This document shows positions 16,503 through 23,853 of a stretch of 37,558 nt of DNA, piece after piece. The stretch lies in NCBI GenBank assembly GCA_016235455.1, contig JACRKZ010000182.1:1-37558 (forward strand), read 5' to 3'. Numbering within the stretch: position 1 is the first letter of the stretch; each line of letters begins with the position of its first letter. The notes beneath the pieces were generated by a model that was given only the letters and a program-made list of their open reading frames with translations, was not told where the DNA came from and ran no database searches. The translations under genes were made by a program, and so were the position numbers. The stretch comes from Armatimonadota bacterium. GTDB lineage: Bacteria; Armatimonadota; UBA10988.

Positions 16503-18377
16503 TCACGGGCGGGGCGGCGTCGATGCCTTGGCGCTGACCAGGTAGACGGGCGCCTCGCTGAGCGCGAGCTTGGTGACCGTCAGCCGCCGGCCGAGCGTAT
16601 CCCAGGCCTGCTCGTCTGGCTCCATGGTCAGGTCGTGCTTGGGCCCCTCCGACCACACCACGCGCAGGCGCCGAGCGCCCAATGCCTTCATCTCATAGAC
16701 GCCGGAGACGATCTCGCGCACACCCTGAGGCTCCAGCCCGGCCAGCATGCGCGCGGCGACGGCCCAGGCCAGATAGGGCTCCGACAGTGCGTAGCCGCTG
16801 CTCAGCAGAGCGCCTTCGTCGTCGCTGCCTTGCAAGCGGCCCAGCGCGGCGGCCTCGATGCGCGGCACGCAGCGCGCGGCGATGAGCGTCTGCGCCGCGG
16901 CGGCGGCGGGATCGACCGCGCCGGTCAGGTCATTGCCGGGCCAGGTCTCGGCGAGCAGCCAGGCGGGCCGCGGATCGGGCCCATCGAGCAGCGCGGCCAG
17001 CGCGCGCCAGGCACGCGGGAAAGGGCCCGGCGGCGCTGGGACATACGGCGGCAGATCGATGAGTCGCGCCGCGCAGTCGGCTGGCGCCTGCGCGGCGCGC
17101 ACGAGCAGAGCGCGATCGGCCGGCAGCGCGGCGCGGGCGGCCCGGGTGGCCGCGGCGACCAACTCGGCCTGGCGCAGCCGCCGTGCATCGACCAGCCCGC
17201 CCGCCAGGTACGGCGCGAAGCGCCGCAGCCCGACGCTGACCAGGGCGTTGGCCGGGCCCTCGCGCAGCAGGGCCTCGGCCGGCATCTCCGCGGTGAGCCG
17301 CAGGCCAAAAGCCTGCGCCACGCTCAGCGCCGACTCGGCGTCGGCCCATTCCGCGGCGGTGGGCATGGCCTCGCCCATGCTGCGCTGCAGCCGCACCAGG
17401 GTCCAGCCCGCCGACGCCGCGCGCAGATCGGGCAGTTCGCGCAGCAGCCGGCCGTCGAGCAGGTCGTCGAGCGTGTAGCGTCCCAGGCCGAAGTAGCGGT
17501 CGGGTAGGGCCTCCACGCCGGGTAGCACGCCGTAGCGGTAGCGCACCTCGCGTTTGGCGGCGCCGCAGGTGAGCGTGGCGACCAGTTCCACCGGCCCCGA
17601 CAGCTTGACCCGGGGCAGGTCGATGCGATTGGTGCCGGCCGGGTTGACCAATGTCTCGGCGCTTACCGGTTCGCCCGCCACGCTGCCGGCAATCCGCACG
17701 GGGAGCGAGACATTGGACCGGTTGGCCAGCGTGAGCATCGGCGGCCGATCCTCGGGTCGATAGACGCGGCACTGCGTGGGCCCTTCGAGCACGGTGTCGA
17801 GGTAGTCGAAGGGCTGCCAACGCTCCTCGGTGGCGGCCATGTCGGCGAACGACAGGGAGCCATCCATGGGTACGCCGAACTCGATGTTGAGCGTCCACAG
17901 CGTGGCCGGCGGGTCGACCACGCCATCCTCGTCGCCACGCCCCGAGCGTGCGAAGCGCGTCAGGTCGAGTTTGACCGCCCGCCAGCCGCGCCAGGTGACC
18001 GGCAGGCCAGGCGTTGCCAGCCACTCGCCGTTGGCGTCCATGACCGTCACGCTCAGCGCCGCGCCGTTGCCGTCGCCCAGCACGCGCATGGTGAGCGCGG
18101 TGGGCCGGCCGCTCACCGCCACTTCCGGCATGGGCAACAGCACCGAGCCGCGGGCCCGGTGGTAGGTCACGCGGCCGACCATGGCCTTGCCCTGCTTCTC
18201 GACCGACCACGCGCAGGCCTGCGCCGCCTCGCCCATGGGCCGGCCCCAGCGTGGCCAGGTCGGCCCAGGCTCGCGCTGGGCGAACGTCTCGACGGGAATG
18301 GGTGCGGCCCACAGAGTCGCCGTGGTGAGCAGCAGAGCCATCACCGCCGTGCCCCGAGCCAGAGAACCGTATGCCAC
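16503..18377 (-). CDS. Large secreted protein, possible degenerate glycoside hydrolase
   Basis: A 624-residue exported protein. The signal peptide is MALLLTTATLWA with cleavage probably before API. Residues about 25-190 look like a jelly-roll carbohydrate-binding module: VSGRPTALTMRVLGDGNG, WRGWRAVKLDLTRF and LNIEFGVPMDGSLSFADM. A second beta-sandwich (about 200-290) follows, then an Ala/Leu-rich region (about 300-520) that could be a TIM-barrel-like catalytic or pseudo-catalytic domain, and a closing beta domain (VSGVYEMKALGARRLRVVW). I see no sure catalytic acid pair. The start is GTG at 18377 with GAGGTGG before it. It lies 75 bases downstream of a CheY-like gene on the same strand and converges on the AAA+ gene. 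Confidence 0.7.
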   Translation of the reverse strand: MAYGSLARGTAVMALLLTTATLWAAPIPVETFAQREPGPTWPRWGRPMGEAAQACAWSVEKQGKAMVGRVTYHRARGSVLLPMPEVAVSGRPTALTMRVLGDGNGAALSVTVMDANGEWLATPGLPVTWRGWRAVKLDLTRFARSGRGDEDGVVDPPATLWTLNIEFGVPMDGSLSFADMAATEERWQPFDYLDTVLEGPTQCRVYRPEDRPPMLTLANRSNVSLPVRIAGSVAGEPVSAETLVNPAGTNRIDLPRVKLSGPVELVATLTCGAAKREVRYRYGVLPGVEALPDRYFGLGRYTLDDLLDGRLLRELPDLRAASAGWTLVRLQRSMGEAMPTAAEWADAESALSVAQAFGLRLTAEMPAEALLREGPANALVSVGLRRFAPYLAGGLVDARRLRQAELVAAATRAARAALPADRALLVRAAQAPADCAARLIDLPPYVPAPPGPFPRAWRALAALLDGPDPRPAWLLAETWPGNDLTGAVDPAAAAAQTLIAARCVPRIEAAALGRLQGSDDEGALLSSGYALSEPYLAWAVAARMLAGLEPQGVREIVSGVYEMKALGARRLRVVWSEGPKHDLTMEPDEQAWDTLGRRLTVTKLALSEAPVYLVSAKASTPPRP

Positions 18378-18452
18378 GTCGCCACCTCGTCCCGAGTCTA
18401 CTTGGTCAGCGGGCCGAGGTGAAGGGCGGCGTCAGGCGCGCAGCCACTCATC

Positions 18453-18821
18453 TCACGTGGCGTGCGTGAGTTGCGCCACGAGCCGCCACAGGTCGTACAT
18501 GTCGTACGGTTTGGCGCGCATGGCGTCGAAGCGGGGCAGGGGCTGGCGGTCGCGCAGTTCGTCGTGGTCGGCGCCGGAGAGCAGGATGATGGGCACGGTG
18601 GCCATCTGGGGCAGGGAGCGCAGCAGGGCGCAGGTCTCGATGCCATCGAGCCGCGGCATGTGCAGGTCCAGGATGACCAGGTCGGGCGTGGCCTGCTCTA
18701 CCAGCCGCACCGCCTCGTCGCCATCGCTGGCGGCACGCACCGCGTGGTCGCCCATCTGCAGGTGCAGCGCCAGGCACATGCGGTTGGCGACTTCATCGTC
18801 GGCTATCACCACGTCGGCCAC
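18453..18821 (-). CDS. Stand-alone response-regulator receiver protein (CheY-like)
   Basis: A 122-residue single receiver domain of a two-component system. All phosphorylation-site residues are present: acidic pair D8-D9 in VIADDE, phospho-acceptor D52 in LVILDLHMP, switch S82 in ILLSGAD and lysine K104 in MRAKPYD. There is no output domain, so it acts by protein binding or as a phosphorelay intermediate. No histidine kinase is nearby. The start is GTG at 18821 with GAGGAG six bases upstream. The downstream gene encodes a secreted protein with no evident link. Confidence 0.93.
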   Translation of the reverse strand: MADVVIADDEVANRMCLALHLQMGDHAVRAASDGDEAVRLVEQATPDLVILDLHMPRLDGIETCALLRSLPQMATVPIILLSGADHDELRDRQPLPRFDAMRAKPYDMYDLWRLVAQLTHAT

Positions 18822-18950
18822 GAGATTCTCCTCGGGGGTTGAACGCTGCTCGCGTCCCGCGCCTACTTACGGCGTACCCCACTATGACCCCCGCAAACGT
18901 TGCGCGTTCGTTGCCGGTCTGACGCCCGCGTAACGCGGCGGCCCGGCCAT

Positions 18951-18980
18951 TTGACCAAACCGTGTCGGCGGGCCTACAAT
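18951..18980 (+). promoter_or_regulatory. Sigma-70-type promoter for the ROK kinase gene
   Basis: TTGACC (18951-18956) and TACAAT (18975-18980) are separated by 18 bases, each one mismatch from consensus. Transcription would start near 18987, giving a leader of about 17 bases that carries GGGAAGG before the ATG at 19004. Confidence 0.75.
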
Positions 18981-19003
18981 CCCGCGCGAGGGAAGGCAGT
19001 CTC

Positions 19004-20023
19004 ATGAGCACCGTAGCCGCCAAGCTGGTCCAGCCGCCGCTGTCCGTCGATGCGCCGTACGTGGCGGGCGTCGACATCGGTGGCACGTTCATCAAGGTCG
19101 GCATCGTGGACCGCAAGGCCAACGTCATTGGCCGGGTGGAGCACTCGTCCAAGGCGGAACGCGGCTTTTCCCACTTTGTGGCGCGCATCGGCGAGGCCAT
19201 CGAGCTGGCTGTCCAGGAGCAGGGCCTGAGCCTGGACGACATCGCCGGCATCGGCGTGGGTTACCCCGGTACGGTGTACCGCGAGACGGGCATCGTCTCG
19301 GGCAGCCCGAACATCCCCGGCGCGCACGGCAGCAACTTCACGCAGCCGCTCATCGACCGCTTCGGCAAGGCCGTGCTGGTCGGCAACGACGCCTCGGTCG
19401 CCGCGCTGGGCGAATGCCTGTATGGTGTGGGCAAGCAGTATGGCGCGAAGAACCTGGTGCTCTACACGCTAGGCACCGGCGTCGGCGGCGGCGTGGTCAT
19501 CGACGGGCAGTTGGTGGTCGGCGCGCACAGCCAGGGCGCGGAGCTCGGCCATATGGTCATCGATCCCAACGGCCCGCAATGCGGTTGCGGCAACTTTGGC
19601 TGCGTGGAGTCGTTCTGCGGCACCGCGGGCATCCTGCGCTCGGCGTGGAGCAGGCTGCAGAGCGGTCGGGCCAGCCTGCTGTGGAACTTCATCAAGGAGT
19701 TCGAGCGGCCCGAGCTGACACCCAAGATGATCTCGCAGGCGGCCGAGCAGGGCGACGCCGTGGCGCTCGAGGTGTGGGCCGAGGTCGGCTACTACCTGGG
19801 CCTGGCGTCCATGTCGGCGGTCAACATGCTGGACCCCGACGTGATCGTCTTCACGGGCCAGGTGACCAAGGCCGGCGCGCCGCTGTTCGACGCCATTCGG
19901 CGCACCGTGCGCGCCCGGGCGCGGCTGAACCCGTGGCCGTGGGAGAACATTGTGCCGGGCGCGCTGGGTGAGGATTCCGGCGTCATCGGCGCGGCGGCTG
20001 GCGTGCTGGCCAAACTGGCCTGA
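19004..20023 (+). CDS. ROK-family sugar kinase, probable glucokinase
   Basis: A 339-residue ROK protein that phosphorylates a hexose with ATP, most likely glucose. The ATP-binding motif DIGGTFIKVG is at 24-33. The catalytic aspartate is D129 in VLVGNDASVAALGE. The second phosphate loop is LGTGVGGGVVIDG (about 156-168). The ROK sugar/zinc motif has E180, H183, C193, C195 and C200 (GHMVIDPNGPQCGCGNFGC). There is no N-terminal helix-turn-helix, so it is a kinase and not a NagC/XylR-type repressor. The ATG at 19004 is preferred over an upstream frame start because it follows GGGAAGG and lies just downstream of a strong promoter. It probably feeds glycolysis with sugars released by the secreted glycan enzymes nearby. 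Confidence 0.92.
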   Translation: MSTVAAKLVQPPLSVDAPYVAGVDIGGTFIKVGIVDRKANVIGRVEHSSKAERGFSHFVARIGEAIELAVQEQGLSLDDIAGIGVGYPGTVYRETGIVSGSPNIPGAHGSNFTQPLIDRFGKAVLVGNDASVAALGECLYGVGKQYGAKNLVLYTLGTGVGGGVVIDGQLVVGAHSQGAELGHMVIDPNGPQCGCGNFGCVESFCGTAGILRSAWSRLQSGRASLLWNFIKEFERPELTPKMISQAAEQGDAVALEVWAEVGYYLGLASMSAVNMLDPDVIVFTGQVTKAGAPLFDAIRRTVRARARLNPWPWENIVPGALGEDSGVIGAAAGVLAKLA

Positions 20024-20040
20024 TACCCAATCTGAGTGAA

Positions 20041-20102
20041 GATCCACAGATTGCGCAGATCACACCGATGTGTGGATCGGCCATCTGTGTAATCTGTGGA
20101 TC
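20041..20102. repeat. 62-bp inverted repeat between the ROK kinase and mfd
   Basis: The 20-base arms 20041-20060 and 20083-20102 match at 18 of 20 positions when one is reversed and complemented; both contain GATCCACAGATT. The 22-base centre holds a second small stem CACAC-CGAT-GTGTG (20061-20074). It is clearly less GC-rich than the genes around it. It begins 17 bases after the ROK stop, so it may terminate that transcript. The motif ATCTGTGTAATCTGTGG recurs, in my recollection, as an intergenic repeat in several unrelated phyla. Confidence 0.75.
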
Positions 20103-20140
20103 ATTGGCAGTTCGAGCAGCGGTGGCCTGACAGCAGGCCG

Positions 20141-20167
20141 CGCCCCAGGCACAGCGGGTCTGGGGCG
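20141..20167 (+). promoter_or_regulatory. 8-bp hairpin in the mfd leader
   Basis: CGCCCCAG (20141-20148) pairs perfectly with CTGGGGCG (20160-20167) around an 11-base loop, ending 24 bases before the chosen mfd start. It could be an RNA leader structure or a terminator without U-run. Confidence 0.4.
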
Positions 20168-20191
20168 GCGACTGCATTTGGGACCGGTGAT

Positions 20192-23100
20192 ATGCAGGGA
20201 CTGGTTGAGGATCTCGAACGGCTGCGTGGCTTTGGCGCGCTACGTGAGGCGTTGGCCGGAGGCCGTTCGCAGCGCGCGGCGGGCTTGGCCGGGTCGTCGC
20301 GCAGCGTGCTGGCGGCGTCACTGTTCCGCGGGCTGCGGCGCACCATCCTGGTGGTCACCTCCACCACGGCCACGGCCGAGGCCTGGTACAGCGACCTGCA
20401 TGCGCTGGTGCGCACCGAGACCGACGACCTGGCGCCGCCGCTGCGCCTGTTCCCCGCCTTGCAGACACTGCTGTTCGACGATGCCGGTGTCGACAAGCAG
20501 TTGGTCGGCCAGCGTCTGGACGCCATGGAGGCGCTGCTGCGCGGCGAGCCGACCATCGTCGTCGCGCCGCTGGCAGCCATCCTGCATCGCACCATCCCGC
20601 GTTCGGCCTTGCAGGGCAGCGACCTGACCATCGAGGTGGGCGACGAACTGGAGCCCGAGCCGCTCGTGGCGCATCTGGCCGAACTCGGCTACCAGCGCCA
20701 CGACCCGGTGCTGCAGCCGGGCCAGGTGGCGCTGCGCGGTGGCATCGTCGATGTCTACCCGATCACCTCGCCGGCGCCGCTGCGCATCGAGTTCTGGGGC
20801 GACCAGATCGAGTCCATCCGCTTCTTCGACGTCAACAGCCAGCGTTCGACCAAGCCGCAATCGCGCTTCACCGTGACCGTCAGCCGCGAGAGCGTGCGCA
20901 CCAAGGCGCTGGCCGCCAGCGCCGTCGCCCAGATCGCCAGCGCGGTCGACGACCAGTGCGCCCAGCTCGACCGCGCCGGTCGTGTGTTGGAGGCCAAGCG
21001 CCTGCGGGCCAAGGTGGCGCGCGACCTCAAGCGCTTGGAGGCGGAGGAGGCGTTCGACGGCAGCGACCACTACCTGCCGTTCCTGTACGACGAGATGGCC
21101 ACGCTGGTCGACTACCTGCCGCGCGACGCGGTGGTGCTGCTCGACGAGCCCGCGCACCTTGCCGTGCGCTCGGCCGAGCTGGCCCGCGAGATCGACGAGG
21201 TCTACCGCAACAAGCTGGCGGGCGGCGCCGTGCTCGCGCTGCCCGAGCCGCTCTATCTGCGTCATGTGCCCGAGCAGCCGCTGTGGGCCGCCTACACGCA
21301 GTTGGCGCTGACCGCCGACGCCGAGCCCGCGCCCGGCGTGAGCGACACGGTCGACGAGAGCTTCGCCGTGCTGGTGCTGCCGCCGTTCAACGGCGACCTC
21401 GACCGCGCCATGGCGGCGGTGTCGCAGTGGTCGGTGGAGCGGCAGCGCCTGCTGTTCCTCACCCATCAGGTGGGCCGCCTGCGCCAGATCCTGGGCACGC
21501 GCGGCGCCGCGGCCGTGCGTGAACTGACCAGCGAGGAGCTGCCCGAGCCCGGCGAGTTGGGCATCATCGACCAGCGGCTGGCCCACGGCTTCACGGTGCC
21601 CGAGCTGGGCCTCTGCGTGCTCACCGACCAGGAGCTGTTCGGCTGGCGGCGCGCGCGGATGCTGGGTGGTCGCAGTCTGGCCAAGCGCAACAGCACGGCG
21701 CTGGCCAGCCTGACCGAGCTGGCCGTCGGCGACCTGGTGGTGCATGTGCACCACGGCATCGGCATCTACGCCGGTCTGGTGACGCGCACCGTGGCCGAGG
21801 TGGAGCGCGACTTCCTGCAGATCGACTACGCCGGTGCGGACAAGCTGTTCGTGCCGGTCACCGAGCTCGACCGTGTGCAGAAGTACATCGGGCCCGACGG
21901 GCGGCAACCCAACCTGAACGGCCTGGGCGACAGCAAGTGGCGGCGCACCACGGCCAAGGCCAAGAAGAAGGCGCAGGAGACCGCGCGCGAGCTGCTTCGG
22001 CTGTATGCCCGGCGCAGCCAGAGCGCCGGCCGCGCCATGGGGCCGGACACCAAGCTCCAGCATGCCATGGAGGCGGCCTTCATCTACGAGGAGACGCGCG
22101 ACCAGCTCAAGGCGGTGGCCGAGATCAAGGCCGACATGCAGCGGCCGGTGCCCATGGACCGGCTGGTCGTCGGCGATGTGGGCTACGGCAAGACCGAGGT
22201 GGCCGTACGCGCCGCGTTCAAGGCCGTCCAGGACGGCTCGCAGGTGGCGGTGCTGGCGCCAACCACCATTCTGGCCCAGCAGCACTACAGCACCTTCTCC
22301 GAACGGCTCGGCCCGTTTGGCGCCACGGTCGAGGTGCTCAGCCGTTTCCGCTCGCGCAAGGAGCAGCTGGCGACCATCGAAGGCCTGCGCGAGGGCAGCG
22401 TCAACGTGGTGGTCGGCACCCACCGGCTACTGTCCGAAGACGTGCGCTTCCTCGACCTGGGCCTGCTGGTCATCGACGAGGAACAGCGTTTCGGCGTGAA
22501 GCACAAGGAGCGCATCAAGGAGATGCGCCTTGGCGTGGACGTGCTGACCATGACGGCCACGCCCATCCCGCGCACGCTCAACGCAGCCATGATCGGCGTG
22601 CGCGAGATGAGCCTGTTGCAGGAGCCGCCGCACGGCCGCGTGCCGGTGCGCATCACCGTTGGCGAACGCCGCGAGGATCGCGTGCGCGAGGCCATCATGC
22701 GCGAGATCGACCGCGACGGGCAGGTCTACTTCCTGCACAACCGCGTGCAGACCATCGAACGCATGGCCGCGCAACTCCAGAAGCTCGTGCCCACCGCCCG
22801 CATCGGCATCGGCCACGGGCAGATGAGCGAGGACGAGCTCGAAGAGGTCATGGTGGAGATGTACGCCGGCCGCTACGACGTGCTGGTCTGCACCACCATC
22901 ATCGAGAACGGCCTCGATATCCCCAACGCCAACACGATCCTGGTCGACGACTGCGACCGCTTCGGCCTGGCGCAGCTCTACCAGCTCTGCGGCCGCGTCG
23001 GCCGGCGCGACCGGCAGGCCTATGCCTTCTTGCTGCATCGCCAACACAAGACTCTGACCAAGGACGCCATGGAGCGGCTCGACGCCATCAGCGAGATGAG

Positions 23101-23764
23101 CGAACTGGGCTCGGGCTTCCAGATCGCGCTGCGCGACCTGGAGATCCGCGGCGCGGGCGACCTGCTGGGCCTCCAGCAGAGCGGCTTCGTGGAGGAAATC
23201 GGCTACGAGATGTATACGCAGCTGCTGTCCGAGGCGGTGCAGACGCTGATGCGGGGCAGCGAGGAGCCGGACGAACCGCCCTTCGTGGCCGAACTGGAAC
23301 TGCCGCTCAAGGCCAGCTTCCCCGGCTTCTATGTGCGCGATGAGCAGCAGCGCATCGACCTGTACCGCCGGCTGTCGTCGGTGCGCGACTTCGCCGCCGC
23401 CCAGGACCTGGAAGACGAAGTGCGCGACCGCTTTGGTCGCATGCCCGCGCCGGCGGCCAACCTGTTCACTACCGTGCGGCTGCGTCTGGCTTGTGACCAG
23501 GCCGGCGTGCTGGCGGTGCGCTGCGCCCATGGCCGGCTGGTGCTCGATTTCGGCGAGCACCAGGGGCTCGATGCCCGCGAGATGCGCGTGCTGGCCCGCG
23601 CGCTGCAACGCGAGGTGGCCCACGGCACCGTGCCGCGCGTGCGCATGACCAAGGACGCGCTCACCGCCGACCTGCGCGAGCCGCGGCGCTGGGAGCCGCT
23701 GGATGCCGCCGAGGCGCTGGTCCGCGTGGTCTACTCCGCGCGGCTGGAGATCGGCCAGAACTGA
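20192..23764 (+). CDS. mfd: Transcription-repair coupling factor Mfd
   Basis: Mfd removes RNA polymerase stalled at DNA damage and recruits the UvrABC repair system. The 1190-residue length fits. In order: UvrB-like N-terminal domains (LRGGIVDVYPITSPAPLRIEF about 175-200), the RNA-polymerase-interacting CarD-like domain (LAVGDLVVHVHHGIGIYAGL, about 512), and the RecG-like translocase with Walker A GDVGYGKTEVA (about 660), DEEQRFGVKHK (about 762) and TATPIPRTLN (about 788). The translocation region GLDIPNANTILVDDCDRFGL and the C-terminal D7 TRCF domain follow. The frame is open to a GTG at 20096 inside the inverted repeat, but the ATG at 20192 begins at the family-typical position. It lies between ROK kinase and a DUF4838 gene without obvious functional link. 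Confidence 0.97.
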   Translation: MQGLVEDLERLRGFGALREALAGGRSQRAAGLAGSSRSVLAASLFRGLRRTILVVTSTTATAEAWYSDLHALVRTETDDLAPPLRLFPALQTLLFDDAGVDKQLVGQRLDAMEALLRGEPTIVVAPLAAILHRTIPRSALQGSDLTIEVGDELEPEPLVAHLAELGYQRHDPVLQPGQVALRGGIVDVYPITSPAPLRIEFWGDQIESIRFFDVNSQRSTKPQSRFTVTVSRESVRTKALAASAVAQIASAVDDQCAQLDRAGRVLEAKRLRAKVARDLKRLEAEEAFDGSDHYLPFLYDEMATLVDYLPRDAVVLLDEPAHLAVRSAELAREIDEVYRNKLAGGAVLALPEPLYLRHVPEQPLWAAYTQLALTADAEPAPGVSDTVDESFAVLVLPPFNGDLDRAMAAVSQWSVERQRLLFLTHQVGRLRQILGTRGAAAVRELTSEELPEPGELGIIDQRLAHGFTVPELGLCVLTDQELFGWRRARMLGGRSLAKRNSTALASLTELAVGDLVVHVHHGIGIYAGLVTRTVAEVERDFLQIDYAGADKLFVPVTELDRVQKYIGPDGRQPNLNGLGDSKWRRTTAKAKKKAQETARELLRLYARRSQSAGRAMGPDTKLQHAMEAAFIYEETRDQLKAVAEIKADMQRPVPMDRLVVGDVGYGKTEVAVRAAFKAVQDGSQVAVLAPTTILAQQHYSTFSERLGPFGATVEVLSRFRSRKEQLATIEGLREGSVNVVVGTHRLLSEDVRFLDLGLLVIDEEQRFGVKHKERIKEMRLGVDVLTMTATPIPRTLNAAMIGVREMSLLQEPPHGRVPVRITVGERREDRVREAIMREIDRDGQVYFLHNRVQTIERMAAQLQKLVPTARIGIGHGQMSEDELEEVMVEMYAGRYDVLVCTTIIENGLDIPNANTILVDDCDRFGLAQLYQLCGRVGRRDRQAYAFLLHRQHKTLTKDAMERLDAISEMSELGSGFQIALRDLEIRGAGDLLGLQQSGFVEEIGYEMYTQLLSEAVQTLMRGSEEPDEPPFVAELELPLKASFPGFYVRDEQQRIDLYRRLSSVRDFAAAQDLEDEVRDRFGRMPAPAANLFTTVRLRLACDQAGVLAVRCAHGRLVLDFGEHQGLDAREMRVLARALQREVAHGTVPRVRMTKDALTADLREPRRWEPLDAAEALVRVVYSARLEIGQN

Positions 23765-23778
23765 TCCGCGCGAGCGGA
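23765..23778 (+). terminator. GNRA-capped hairpin at the mfd stop
   Basis: TCCGC-GCGA-GCGGA forms a 5-bp stem capped by a GCGA (GNRA) tetraloop, starting at the base after the mfd stop codon. No U-run follows. It is possibly a weak terminator or 3'-end stabiliser. Confidence 0.3.
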
Positions 23779-23853
23779 GACGTTGAACCTGCTCACTCGA
23801 CTTGACAGCGAGCCCTCCACCGATCCACCCTCGCTAGAACGAGGTGCGGTCCC

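Noticed and set aside
20096..20191. Longer Mfd N-terminus from GTG at 20096
   Set aside because: The extension starts inside the 62-bp inverted repeat and crosses the leader hairpin, and its residues do not resemble the family N-terminus.
20318..22423. A 701-codon minus-strand open frame opposite mfd
   Set aside because: Antisense shadow with low-complexity His/Gln/Arg/Ala composition; Mfd on the plus strand explains the region fully.
23802..23840. Possible promoter before the DUF4838 gene: perfect TTGACA at 23802-23807 and TAGAAC at 23835
   Set aside because: The 27-base spacing is far too long and no -10-like hexamer occurs at 16-19 bases.
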